Shown here piece by piece: positions 1-7,536 of a stretch of DNA of 64,000 nt. The position numbers and the translations under genes were made by a program. The first letter of the stretch is position 1, and every line of letters starts with the position of its first letter. The DNA comes from Streptomyces sp. Root431 (lineage in GTDB: Bacteria > Actinomycetota > Actinomycetes > Streptomycetales > Streptomycetaceae), in contig NZ_LMEI01000013.1 of assembly GCF_001426585.1 (NCBI RefSeq), positions 695,181 through 759,180 on the forward strand, read 5' to 3'. The notes below the pieces were generated by a model. It had not been told where the DNA came from. It did not search any database and saw only the letters and a list, made by a program, of their open reading frames with translations.

Positions 1-69
1 GAGCCAGTGCTGCCAGTGGCCGGCGGGACGGTGGTTCTGGAATCCGTGCAGGATCAGATACGTGGTCAT
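1..69 (-). CDS. RBBP9/YdeN-type alpha/beta hydrolase, N-terminal fragment
   Basis: The gene is cut by the left window edge; only the first 23 codons are present, beginning ATG at 69 on the minus strand. The peptide starts MTTYLILHGFQNHRP and continues with GHWQHWL. The LHGxxN...HWQxW pattern is the N-terminal signature of small RBBP9/YdeN-family serine hydrolases, where it forms the first strand and oxyanion-hole region. An AGGA ribosome site lies just upstream. The catalytic serine, aspartate and histidine would lie outside the window, so activity cannot be judged. It follows the UvrA-like gene in the same direction, with a 66-nt gap. Confidence 0.75.
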   Translation of the reverse strand, partial: MTTYLILHGFQNHRPAGHWQHWL

Positions 70-135
70 GGCACGATCCTGCGACCGGTGCCCGCTCCGG
101 GTCCACCACCGTCCACGGAGCGGGCGCACGGCCGG

Positions 136-2415
136 TCAGCCGCCCACGTACTCCCGGAGGTGGCGGGCCGTCAGGGTGTCGCCCTTCTCGACCAGTTGGG
201 TGGGTGTGCCCTCGAAGACGATGTGGCCGCCGTCGTGGCCCGCTCCCGGGCCGAGGTCGATCAGCCAGTCGGCGTGGGCCATGACCGCCTGGTGGTGCTC
301 GATCACGACGACCGTGTTGCCGGCCTCGACGAGCCGGTCGAGGAGGGCGAGCAGCTGGTCGACGTCGGCGAGGTGGAGGCCGGTGGTCGGCTCGTCGAGG
401 ACGTAGACCGCGGCCTTCTCCGCCATGTGGATGGCGAGCTTGAGGCGCTGCCGCTCGCCGCCGGAGAGGGTGTTGAGGGGCTGGCCGAGGCGGAGGTAGC
501 CGAGCCCGACGTCCTGGAGGCGGCCGAGGATCGCGCGGGCCTGGCTCTTCGCAGAGAGCGCCGTGAAGAAGGCGTACGCCTCCTCGATCGACATCGAGAG
601 CACCTCGTGGATGTTCTTCCCGTCCAGCCGGTAGGTGAGGACCTCGGGCGTGAACCGCTTGCCCTCGCACGCCTCGCAGACCGAGGCCACGCCCGCCGCG
701 ATGGCCAGGTCGGTGTAGACGAGCCCGAGGCCGTTGCAGTGCGGGCAGGCGCCCTCCGAATTGGCGCTGAAGAGCGCCGCCTTGACGCCGTTGGCCTTGG
801 CGAAGGCCGTACGGATCGGGGCGAGGAGCCCCGTGTACGTCGCCGGGTTCGAGCGGCGCGAGCCGCGGATGGGGGACTGGTCGGCGACGACGACCCCCTC
901 GCGGCCGGGCAGGTTGCCGTGGATGAGCGAGGACTTGCCGGAGCCGGCGACGCCGGTGACGACGGTCAGGACCCCGGTGGGGATCTCGACGCTCACGTCC
1001 TTGAGGTTGTGCTGGTTCGCGCCCGTGATGGTGAGGGAGCCCGTCCCCGTCCGGACGTCGGGGCGGAGCTTCGCCCGGTGGGAGAGGTGGTTGCCGGTGA
1101 GGGTGCCGGAGGTGCGCAGGCCCGGCACGTTCCCGCTGTAGCAGATCTCGCCGCCCGCGGTCCCGGCGCGCGGCCCGAGGTCCACGACGTGGTCGGCGAT
1201 CTCGACGACCTCGGGCTTGTGCTCGACGACGAGGACGGTGTTGCCCTTGTCGCGCAGCCGCAGGAGCAGGTCGTTCATGCGCTGCACGTCGTGCGGGTGC
1301 AGCCCGGTGGTCGGCTCGTCGAAGACGTACGTGACGTCGGTGAGCGGCGAGCCGAGGTGGCGGACCATCTTCACGCGCTGGGCCTCGCCGCCGGAGAGCG
1401 TGCCGGAGGACCGGTCGAGGGAGAGGTAGCCGAGGCCGATCTCGACGAGCGAGTCGAGCAGCTCGCGCAGCCCGGCGAGCAGCGGCGCGACGGAGGGCTC
1501 CTCGATCCGGCGGACGAACGCGGCGAGGTCGCTGATCTGCATCGCCGAGCACTCGGCGATGTTGACCCCGTCGATGCGGGAGGAGAGCGCGGCCCGGGTG
1601 AGCCGGGAGCCCTCGCACTCGGGGCAGACGCGGAAGACGACCGCCCGGTCGACGAAGGCCCGGACGTGCGACTGCATCGACTCGCGGTCCTTGGCGAGGA
1701 AGAGCCGCTGGACCTTGGGGACGAGGCCCTCGTAGGTGAAGGTGTTGCTGCCGACCTTCACCTTGCAGGACGGCTTGTGGAGGAAGTCCTCCCACTCCTG
1801 CTCGGTGAAGTCGGCGAGCTTCGTGGCGGAGTCGTAGAAGCCGGACTCGGCCATGATCTTCCAGTACCAGGAGTCCACGGCGAAGTTCGGGACGGTGATC
1901 GCGCCCTCGTCGAGGGACTTCGACCGGTCGACGAGCTCGTCTACGTCGATCTCCGAGACCTCGCCCGCGCCCTCGCAGCGCGGGCACATGCCCTCGGGCA
2001 GGTTGAAGGAGAAGGCTCCCGAGGTGCCGACGTGCGGGGTGCCGAGGCGGCTGAAGACGATCCGCAGCATCGTGTACGCGTCGGTGGCGGTGCCCACGGT
2101 GGAGCGGGAGTTGGCGCCCATCCGCTCCTGGTCGACGACGATCGCGGCGCTCAGGTTGTGCAGTCCGTCGACGTCCGGGCGGGACAGGGACGGCATGAAG
2201 GACTGGAGGAAGGCGCTGTAGGTCTCGTTGATCAGGCGCTGCGACTCGGCGGCGATGGTGCCGAAGACGAGCGAGGACTTCCCGGAGCCCGAGACCCCGG
2301 TGAAGACGGTGAGGCGGCGCTTGGGGAGGTCGACGTCGACGTTCTTGAGGTTGTTCTCCCGGGCCCCGCGGACCTGGATGACGTGGTGGCTGTCCGCTGC
2401 GACGGGGTGGTTCAT
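136..2415 (-). CDS. UvrA-like ABC excinuclease subunit (drug-resistance type)
   Basis: A 759-residue protein with the tandem ABC-ATPase plan of UvrA. It has two Walker A loops (GVSGSGKSS near residue 39, GVAGSGKSS near residue 500), two signatures (LSGGEAQR, LSGGERQR) and UvrA-type zinc cysteines (CPRCEGAG, CPECEGS, CPHCNGLG, CEACEGK). It is some 200 residues shorter than housekeeping UvrA, matching the UvrA2/DrrC class linked to resistance to DNA-binding drugs. It has no membrane segments, so it acts in the cytoplasm on DNA or on DNA-bound ligands. A TetR gene is divergent across 127 bp with a palindromic site, so drug-inducible repression is likely (inference). The class assignment is firm; the substrate is unknown. 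Confidence 0.93.
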   Translation of the reverse strand: MNHPVAADSHHVIQVRGARENNLKNVDVDLPKRRLTVFTGVSGSGKSSLVFGTIAAESQRLINETYSAFLQSFMPSLSRPDVDGLHNLSAAIVVDQERMGANSRSTVGTATDAYTMLRIVFSRLGTPHVGTSGAFSFNLPEGMCPRCEGAGEVSEIDVDELVDRSKSLDEGAITVPNFAVDSWYWKIMAESGFYDSATKLADFTEQEWEDFLHKPSCKVKVGSNTFTYEGLVPKVQRLFLAKDRESMQSHVRAFVDRAVVFRVCPECEGSRLTRAALSSRIDGVNIAECSAMQISDLAAFVRRIEEPSVAPLLAGLRELLDSLVEIGLGYLSLDRSSGTLSGGEAQRVKMVRHLGSPLTDVTYVFDEPTTGLHPHDVQRMNDLLLRLRDKGNTVLVVEHKPEVVEIADHVVDLGPRAGTAGGEICYSGNVPGLRTSGTLTGNHLSHRAKLRPDVRTGTGSLTITGANQHNLKDVSVEIPTGVLTVVTGVAGSGKSSLIHGNLPGREGVVVADQSPIRGSRRSNPATYTGLLAPIRTAFAKANGVKAALFSANSEGACPHCNGLGLVYTDLAIAAGVASVCEACEGKRFTPEVLTYRLDGKNIHEVLSMSIEEAYAFFTALSAKSQARAILGRLQDVGLGYLRLGQPLNTLSGGERQRLKLAIHMAEKAAVYVLDEPTTGLHLADVDQLLALLDRLVEAGNTVVVIEHHQAVMAHADWLIDLGPGAGHDGGHIVFEGTPTQLVEKGDTLTARHLREYVGG

Positions 2416-2457
2416 GCGTGCGCCCTCCGGTGGTCGGCCTGCTTGCCCGGGAAGGGT

Positions 2458-2478
2458 ACTCTATACACCGTACAAAGT
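2458..2478. promoter_or_regulatory. Imperfect palindrome, candidate TetR operator
   Basis: The 21-bp site has the form ACTyTrTACnnnGTAyArAGT, with 15 of 21 positions symmetric. It is the only clear dyad between the UvrA-like gene and the divergent tetR. On the minus strand it contains a TATAGA hexamer that could be the -10 of the UvrA-like gene, so a bound repressor would block that promoter. Its role is inferred from position and symmetry. Confidence 0.55.
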
Positions 2479-2542
2479 TAGTCTCGACGACTCTGACCTG
2501 CACAAACGTCGTGAGCGACGTGAACGGCGAGAACGGAACGAC

Positions 2543-3328
2543 ATGGTGGCGGACAAGGGGAAGAGCAGCAGCGGGGCCGGCGACCCGGCGCGCACCCTGG
2601 AGCTCCTGTGGCGCGACGGCGCCGCGGCCCCGGCGGGGCGGCGCGGCCCCCGGCAGGGGCTCACGGTCGACGCCGTGGTCGACGCCGGCCTCGGCCTCGC
2701 CGACGGCGGCGGGCTCGACGCGCTGACCATGCGCGCGGTCGCCCAGCGCCTCGGCGTGACCCCCATGACGCTCTACACGTACGTCCCCGGCAAGGCCGAG
2801 CTGATCGACCTGATGCTGGACGCCGCCTTCCTGCGGATGGAACGGCCGCCGTTCGGCCCGGAGGAGCCCTGGCGGGCCCGGGTGACGGCGGTCGCCGACG
2901 CGAACCGGGCGCTGTACCTGCGGCACCCCTGGCTGGTCGACCTGCGGGTCGTGCGCGCCCCGCTGGGACCCGGGGTGATGGCCAAGTACGAGTACGAGCT
3001 CGGCGCCTTCGAGGGGCTCGGGCTCGACGACGTGGCGCGCGACTCGGCGCTGACGTACGTCCTCGGCTCCGTCCAGGCGAGCGCGCGGGCGGAGCTGGAC
3101 GCGCGGGCCGTCGCGCGGGAGAGCGCGATGTCCGACGCGGAGTGGTGGGACACCCATGAGCCGCTGCTCGCCCGGGTCTTCGACGAGGAGAAGTTCCCGC
3201 TGGCGGCGCGGGTGGGGGAGGCGTCGGCGATCGCGTACGGGGGTGTGTACGACGCGGAGCACGCGTACGCCTTCGGGCTCGCGCGGACGCTGGACGGCTT
3301 GGCGGCGCTGGGCGGGGCGGGGGCCTGA
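2543..3328 (+). CDS. TetR/AcrR family regulator with TetR_C-type ligand domain
   Basis: A 261-residue regulator. After a basic N-terminal extension of about 40 residues comes the TetR helix-turn-helix; LTMRAVAQRLGVTPMTLYTYV is its recognition region (residues about 63-83). The C-terminal part, with YLRHPWLVDLR and a long helical tail, resembles the TetR_C ligand-binding domain of tetracycline-repressor-like proteins. The open frame extends far upstream, but the ATG at 2543 is the first plausible start after the divergent promoter and leaves the palindrome at 2458-2478 outside the gene. It probably represses the UvrA-like gene and itself (inference). The inducer is unknown. Confidence 0.88.
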   Translation: MVADKGKSSSGAGDPARTLELLWRDGAAAPAGRRGPRQGLTVDAVVDAGLGLADGGGLDALTMRAVAQRLGVTPMTLYTYVPGKAELIDLMLDAAFLRMERPPFGPEEPWRARVTAVADANRALYLRHPWLVDLRVVRAPLGPGVMAKYEYELGAFEGLGLDDVARDSALTYVLGSVQASARAELDARAVARESAMSDAEWWDTHEPLLARVFDEEKFPLAARVGEASAIAYGGVYDAEHAYAFGLARTLDGLAALGGAGA

Positions 3329-3411
3329 GGGGCGGGCTGGTGTCCGAGGCGCGGGTCGGGGTCCTGAGGGTGGGCCGGGGGTCTGAGGCGCGGGCCGGGG
3401 CCTGAGGGCCT

Positions 3412-4050
3412 TCAGCTTCTGAGGGTCAGGAGCTCCCGTACGCCCGCCTTCAGCCGCTCGTTCGACAGCTCCTGCTCGACGGTCAGGTGGTGCATGACGT
3501 CCGGCGAGAACGGCGCGAGCGCCAGGTGCGCGAGGAGCGTGGCGTCGGAGCCCGGCCTCAACTCCCCGATGATCAGCGCGACATGGGTGTGCATCACCCG
3601 GTAGGCACCGCTGTGGTAGCGGGCGCGGGGCGCCGCGGAGTGGGCGGCGAGCAGGATCTCGCGCTGCTCGCCGACCCGGTCGACGAGCGCGTCGAGGAAG
3701 GCGTCGAGCCGCTCGGCGGCCGGGGCGCCGGGCCCGAGCGGCGGCGGGCCGCTCATGTACGCCTCCTGGAACTGCCGCTCGCGGTCGTCGAGCAGGGCCC
3801 ACAGGAGCTGGGAGACGTCGCCGAAGCGGCGGTAGACGGTGCCGACGCCGATGCCGCTGGCGTGGGCGACCTGGTTCATGGTGACGGCCTGGGGGCCGTC
3901 CTCGGCGACGATCCGGGCGGCCGCGTCGAGGATCTTCCGCCGGTTGCGGGCGGCGTCGGCGCGCTCCGGGGCGGGGCCGCCGCCGACGGTGGGGAGCAGG
4001 CTGAGCATCGGCGCCGCCGTGTTCCCGGCCTGCGGTTCTCTCGTGCTCAT
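3412..4050 (-). CDS. TetR/AcrR family regulator
   Basis: A 212-residue regulator. Start ATG 4050 is chosen because AGGAG lies 7-8 nt upstream; the longer frame to 4119 would run towards the operators. The helix-turn-helix occupies residues about 40-80 (NRRKILDAAARIV, then HASGIGVGTVYRRFG). The C-terminal half is helical with no recognised ligand motif. It is divergent from the quinone reductase gene at 4205, and the intergenic region has two matching 20-bp sites, so it is the probable repressor of that gene. Flavodoxin-type quinone reductases under TetR control often respond to quinones or electrophiles; that is inference here. Confidence 0.88.
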   Translation of the reverse strand: MSTREPQAGNTAAPMLSLLPTVGGGPAPERADAARNRRKILDAAARIVAEDGPQAVTMNQVAHASGIGVGTVYRRFGDVSQLLWALLDDRERQFQEAYMSGPPPLGPGAPAAERLDAFLDALVDRVGEQREILLAAHSAAPRARYHSGAYRVMHTHVALIIGELRPGSDATLLAHLALAPFSPDVMHHLTVEQELSNERLKAGVRELLTLRS

Positions 4051-4135
4051 CTGCCGGCTCCTGTCCTTCGTGCGCTCGTCCGCCCGTGTCCCCCCTCGGT
4101 CGCTCCTCGATGTGAGCATACCTGCTGCCCTTGCG

Positions 4136-4155
4136 AACCGGATAACGATCCGCTT
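4136..4155. promoter_or_regulatory. Operator copy 1, AACCGGAT-N5-TCCGCTT
   Basis: Twenty base pairs with half sites AACCGGAT and TCCGCTT around a 5-bp centre. The same sequence occurs in the opposite orientation at 4172-4191, where only the centre differs. Centre-to-centre spacing is 36 bp. It lies between the divergent tetR and the quinone reductase gene and is a strong candidate TetR operator. Confidence 0.7.
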
Positions 4156-4171
4156 AACCTCGAATCATCGA

Positions 4172-4191
4172 AAGCGGAAAAGAATCCGGTT
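4172..4191. promoter_or_regulatory. Operator copy 2, inverted
   Basis: Read on the minus strand this gives AACCGGAT-N5-TCCGCTT, the same half sites as copy 1. It ends 13 nt before the ATG of the quinone reductase gene, so occupancy would block transcription or the ribosome site of that gene. Confidence 0.7.
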
Positions 4192-4204
4192 GAGGGAGTT
4201 CGTC

Positions 4205-4813
4205 ATGTCCGTCAAGGTCGCCGTCATCTACTACTCGGCCACCGGTGCCGTCCACCAGCTCGCCCAGGCCGTCGCCGAGGGGGCCGAGAAGGCCGGTGCC
4301 GAGGTGCGCCTGCGCCGGGTGCCCGAGCTCGCCCCGGACGCCGCCGTCGACGCGAACCCGGCCTGGCGCGCCCACGTCGACGCCACGGGTGACGTGGAGA
4401 TCGCCACGCTGGACGACCTGGAGTGGGCCGACGCGTACGCGCTGGGTTCCCCGACCCGCTTCGGAAACGTCGCGGCCCAGCTCAAGCAGTACGTGGACAC
4501 CTCGGGCGGCCTGTGGCAGCGCGGTGTCATGGCGGACAAGCCGGCGACCGCCTTCACCAGCGCCCACAACGTCCACGGCGGCAACGAGTCGACGCTGCTC
4601 GCGCTCTACAACACCTTCCACCACTGGGGCTCGGTCATCGTCTCGCCCGGCTTCACCGACCCGGCCGTGTACGCGGCGGGCGGCAACCCCTACGGCACCT
4701 CGCACCCCGCCGCCAACGGCGCCCCGGAGGAGAACGTCCTTCAGGCCGCCCGCTACCAGGGCGCGCGCCTGACGAGGATCGCGAAGCGGCTGAAGGGCCT
4801 CGCGGACGACTGA
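4205..4813 (+). CDS. WrbA-like NAD(P)H:quinone oxidoreductase (flavodoxin fold)
   Basis: A 202-residue flavoprotein. The N-terminal strand and FMN phosphate loop read VAVIYYSATGAVHQLA. The GSPTRFGNVAAQLKQYVD segment (residues about 80-97) and FTSAHNVHGGNESTLL are typical of WrbA/type IV NAD(P)H:quinone oxidoreductases, which reduce quinones by two electrons and avoid semiquinone radicals. It is soluble and cytoplasmic, expected to be a tetramer with FMN. Start ATG 4205 follows GAGGGAG. Regulation is probably by the divergent TetR through the paired operators. Family assignment is firm; the physiological quinone is unknown. Confidence 0.93.
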   Translation: MSVKVAVIYYSATGAVHQLAQAVAEGAEKAGAEVRLRRVPELAPDAAVDANPAWRAHVDATGDVEIATLDDLEWADAYALGSPTRFGNVAAQLKQYVDTSGGLWQRGVMADKPATAFTSAHNVHGGNESTLLALYNTFHHWGSVIVSPGFTDPAVYAAGGNPYGTSHPAANGAPEENVLQAARYQGARLTRIAKRLKGLADD

Positions 4814-4835
4814 CGACCGAGGTCCGAAGAGCCGC

Positions 4836-4887
4836 CCGAAACGGCGAGCACCCCCGGGGACATCCCCGGGGGTGCTCGGCGTTTCGG
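4836..4887. terminator. Long bidirectional hairpin terminator
   Basis: A 25-bp stem with one mismatch and a 2-nt loop, GC-rich at its core and closed by CCGAAACG/CGTTTCGG. It lies between the convergent quinone reductase and CsoR-type genes, so it can stop transcription from both sides. Confidence 0.85.
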
Positions 4888-4921
4888 TCCTTCGTGGGCT
4901 AGGCCGGCGACAGTTCGCGGG

Positions 4922-5209
4922 CTAGGCCAGCGACAGGAAGAGCTTCTCCAGGCGCGCCCGCATGGCGTCGCGGTCCTCGCCGTTCTTCCGGCCGTCATCG
5001 ATGTCGGTCAGACACTGCTGGAGACCGGTCGCGATGATCGCGAACCCGGCCCGGTCGAGGGCGCGGGAGGCGGCGGCGAGCTGGGTCACGACCTCCTCGC
5101 AGTCCCGGCCCTCCTCGATCATCCGGATCACGCCGGCGATCTGGCCCTGGGCCCGGCGCAGCCGGTTCAGGACCGCTTTGAGCTCCGCGCCCGCGAGATC
5201 GAGTTCCAC
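4922..5209 (-). CDS. CsoR/CstR-type (DUF156) transcriptional repressor
   Basis: A 95-residue all-helical repressor of the CsoR/RcnR/CstR family (LKAVLNRLRRAQGQIAGVIRMIE). Start GTG 5209 is preferred over GTG 5215 because GGAGGA directly abuts the latter but stands 6 nt from the former. Two cysteines, C37 and C66, are 29 residues apart, as in the family. The residue that is the copper-ligand histidine of CsoR, four before the second cysteine, is glycine here. That favours a persulfide-sensing CstR-like protein over a copper sensor (inference from family knowledge). A GC-rich palindrome at 5226-5239 suggests autorepression. No sulfur or copper gene is adjacent. Confidence 0.9.
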   Translation of the reverse strand: MELDLAGAELKAVLNRLRRAQGQIAGVIRMIEEGRDCEEVVTQLAAASRALDRAGFAIIATGLQQCLTDIDDGRKNGEDRDAMRARLEKLFLSLA

Positions 5210-5225
5210 AGTCACTCCTCCACAG

Positions 5226-5239
5226 ATACCCCAGGGGGT
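5226..5239. promoter_or_regulatory. CsoR/CstR-type operator
   Basis: The sequence ATACCCCAGGGGGTAA contains the G/C-tract dyad TACC-CC-GGGTA characteristic of CsoR-family operators. It sits just upstream of the repressor start, consistent with autoregulation. Confidence 0.65.
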
Positions 5240-5334
5240 AATTTACTCCCCACCGCGGGGCTACGCCGAAGACCAAGGATGACACCTGCCGCGAACGAAC
5301 CCCTCTCGCGGCGAGTACGCCTCCGCTGTAGATC

Positions 5335-6009
5335 TCAGGCGGCGTAGCGGCGGAGGAACATCTCGGCCCCGTCCGTCACGAGCCGCTCGCTCAGCTCCTC
5401 GGTGAGCTCCGTGCCGTACTGCTCGAAGACCATCTGCGGGAAGACGAGCAGCGAGTAGAGCTGGAGGACCGCGACCTCCAGGTCGGGGATCTCCAGGAGG
5501 CCCCGGTCGGCGAGGGTGCGCAGCGCGTCCGCGACGGCGGGGTGGTGGCCGGCGGGGCCGTGGGCGCGCCAGGCGCGGCCCAGCTCGGGGAAACGGTGGA
5601 GCTCGGTGGCGACGAGGGTGCGCAGGGCGCGGCCCTCGTCGTCGGCGCGTACGGCCAGGGCCCAGGCACGGCCGGCGTCGGTGAGGGCGGCCTTGAGCGC
5701 GTCGGGCCCGTCGGCGGCGACGAGCAGCGCGAGGTCCGGCCCTTCCGCTTCCTCTCCTCCGGCCAGGGGCTCGTCGAGGGCACCGGCGACGACGGCGGTG
5801 AAGAGGGCTTCCTTGCTGCCGAAGTGGTTGTAGACGGTGACCTTGGAGACGCCCGCCTCGGCGGCGATGGCGTCCATGCCGACGCCGAAGCCCTCGCGGA
5901 GGAAGAGGTCGCGGGCGGCCCGTACGACGGCCTGCCGCTTGCGGGCGGCGCGGGCCCCGGTGGGCGCGGGCTTGGGTGCGGCGGGAACGTCCGAGGGCTG
6001 CGCGTTCAT
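5335..6009 (-). CDS. TetR/AcrR family regulator of the divergent MFS exporter
   Basis: A 224-residue regulator starting at ATG 6009 (MNAQPSDV); the upstream in-frame extension overlaps the operator region and is unlikely. The helix-turn-helix lies at residues about 25-70 (AVVRAARDLFLREGF, then GVSKVTVYNHFGSKEALF), a canonical TetR recognition helix. The C-terminal domain resembles TetR_C regulators of the AcrR type. The 64-bp gap to the divergent DHA2 exporter contains GTAC-based repeats overlapping both promoters, so it most likely represses the exporter and itself. Confidence 0.9.
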   Translation of the reverse strand: MNAQPSDVPAAPKPAPTGARAARKRQAVVRAARDLFLREGFGVGMDAIAAEAGVSKVTVYNHFGSKEALFTAVVAGALDEPLAGGEEAEGPDLALLVAADGPDALKAALTDAGRAWALAVRADDEGRALRTLVATELHRFPELGRAWRAHGPAGHHPAVADALRTLADRGLLEIPDLEVAVLQLYSLLVFPQMVFEQYGTELTEELSERLVTDGAEMFLRRYAA

Positions 6010-6028
6010 GGCCGCCACCCTACAACCG

Positions 6029-6068
6029 AACTGTACCGTTGAGTTCAACTGTACTGTGCCGTACAGTT
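6029..6068. promoter_or_regulatory. AACTGTAC operator array overlapping the exporter promoter
   Basis: AACTGTAC occurs at 6029-6036 and again at 6047-6054, where it is mirrored by GTACAGTT at 6061-6068, giving a perfect 8-bp inverted repeat with a 6-bp centre. The array overlaps the -35 (TTGAGT, 6039-6044) and the -10 (TACAGT, 6062-6067; 17-bp spacer) of the exporter. A bound TetR dimer would cover the core promoter. Confidence 0.7.
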
Positions 6069-6073
6069 CAGTT

Positions 6074-7510
6074 ATGAAGGCTCACCTTGAAGAGCAAGCC
6101 CACACCCCTGCCCACTCCGCCCCGCACCCCCGCCGCTGGACGGCCCTCGCACTGATCTGCGCGGCCCAGTTCATGCTGATCCTCGACGTCACCGTCGTGA
6201 ACGTCGCGCTGCCCGCCCTCTCCGCCGACCTCGACCTCGGCCGCACCGCCCTGACCTGGGTCGTCACCGCGTACACCCTCTGCTTCGGCGGGCTCATGCT
6301 CCTCGGCGGCCGGCTCGCCGACGCCCTGGGCGCCCGCCGCGTCCTCCTGACCGGCCTGGCGCTCTTCACCGCCGCGTCCCTGGCCTGCGGCCTCGCGCAG
6401 AACGCCCCCGTCCTCCTGGCCGGCCGCATCGCCCAGGGCATCGGCGCCGCGCTCCTCTCCCCGGCCGCGCTCGCCCTCGTCACGACCGCCTTCCACGGCG
6501 CCGAGCGGGCCAAGGCCCTCGGGGCCTGGGCGGCGATCGGCGGCACCGGCTCGGCCGTCGGCGTCCTGCTCGGCGGCGCCCTCACCGAAGGCCCGGGCTG
6601 GCCGTGGGTCTTCTACGTCAACGTCCCGGTCGGCCTGGCCCTGCTGGCCGCGCTCCCGAAGGTCCTCCCGGCCAACAGGGCCGGGCAGACGACCGCGCGC
6701 CTGGACGTCCCCGGCGCCCTCCTCGTCACCACCGCCACCGGCGCCCTCGTGTACGGCCTCGTCCAGGCGGGCGACTCCGGCTGGACCTCCGCCGCGACCC
6801 TGCTGCCACTGCTCGGCGCGCTCGCGCTCTACGGACTCTTCGCCGCGGTCGAGCGGGCGAGCAGCGCCCCGCTGATGGACCTGAGGATGCTGAAGCGCCG
6901 CCCGGTCGTGGTGGGCTCACTCCTCATGCTGATCGCGACCGCGCTGCTGATCTCGTTCTTCTTCCTGGGCTCGATGCAGCTCCAGCACGTCTACGGACTC
7001 GGGGCCTTCCGCACCGGGCTGCTCTTCCTCCCGATCGCCCTCACGACGGCGATCGGCGCCCACCTCGGCTCCCGCCTGGTGACCACGGCGGGCCCGCGCA
7101 CCTGCGCCACCGGCGGCCTGGCCCTGGCGGCCCTCGGCTGCCTGCCGCTGACCTTCCTCACCCCGGCCGCCAACCCCTGGGCCACCCTCCTGCCCGCCCT
7201 CGCCACGGCGTCCCTCGGCCTCGGCGCCGTCTTCGTCGCGGCGACCACGACCTCCCTCGGCCTGATCGCCCCGCACGAAGCCGGCCTCGCCTCCGGCATC
7301 GTCAACACCTTCCACGAGGTCGGCGGCTCCATCGGCATCGCCGCCGTCTCCACCCTCGCCCTCACCGCCACCACACAACCGACGAACATCGGCTTCACCG
7401 CAGCCTTCACCCTCTGCGCGGCCACAGCCGCCGCAGCGGCCCTGACCTCCCCCTTCCTCATCCCCCGAGGCACCCCCCGCCCGACGGGCGGCCCCCACGG
7501 GGTGCACTGA
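6074..7510 (+). CDS. DHA2-family (14-TM) MFS drug exporter
   Basis: A 478-residue integral membrane protein of the EmrB/QacA class. TM1 carries the LDVTVVNVALP signature of DHA2 exporters, followed by the motif A region GGRLADALGARRV and a motif C-like GTGSAVGVLLGG. About 14 hydrophobic segments are visible. It should export toxic compounds with proton antiport. No ribosome site is visible. The -10 TACAGT ends 6 nt before the ATG, so the mRNA is probably leaderless. It is divergent from and presumably repressed by the TetR at 5335-6009. The substrate is not predictable from sequence. Confidence 0.93.
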   Translation: MKAHLEEQAHTPAHSAPHPRRWTALALICAAQFMLILDVTVVNVALPALSADLDLGRTALTWVVTAYTLCFGGLMLLGGRLADALGARRVLLTGLALFTAASLACGLAQNAPVLLAGRIAQGIGAALLSPAALALVTTAFHGAERAKALGAWAAIGGTGSAVGVLLGGALTEGPGWPWVFYVNVPVGLALLAALPKVLPANRAGQTTARLDVPGALLVTTATGALVYGLVQAGDSGWTSAATLLPLLGALALYGLFAAVERASSAPLMDLRMLKRRPVVVGSLLMLIATALLISFFFLGSMQLQHVYGLGAFRTGLLFLPIALTTAIGAHLGSRLVTTAGPRTCATGGLALAALGCLPLTFLTPAANPWATLLPALATASLGLGAVFVAATTTSLGLIAPHEAGLASGIVNTFHEVGGSIGIAAVSTLALTATTQPTNIGFTAAFTLCAATAAAAALTSPFLIPRGTPRPTGGPHGVH

Positions 7511-7536
7511 GGAAGAGGCCAGGGATCCGCCTGCGC

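Noticed and set aside
7..2481. 824-codon plus-strand reading frame
   Set aside because: Antisense shadow of the UvrA-like gene. High GC leaves long stop-free frames opposite real genes, and the translation is low-complexity Asp/Gly/Arg/Val.
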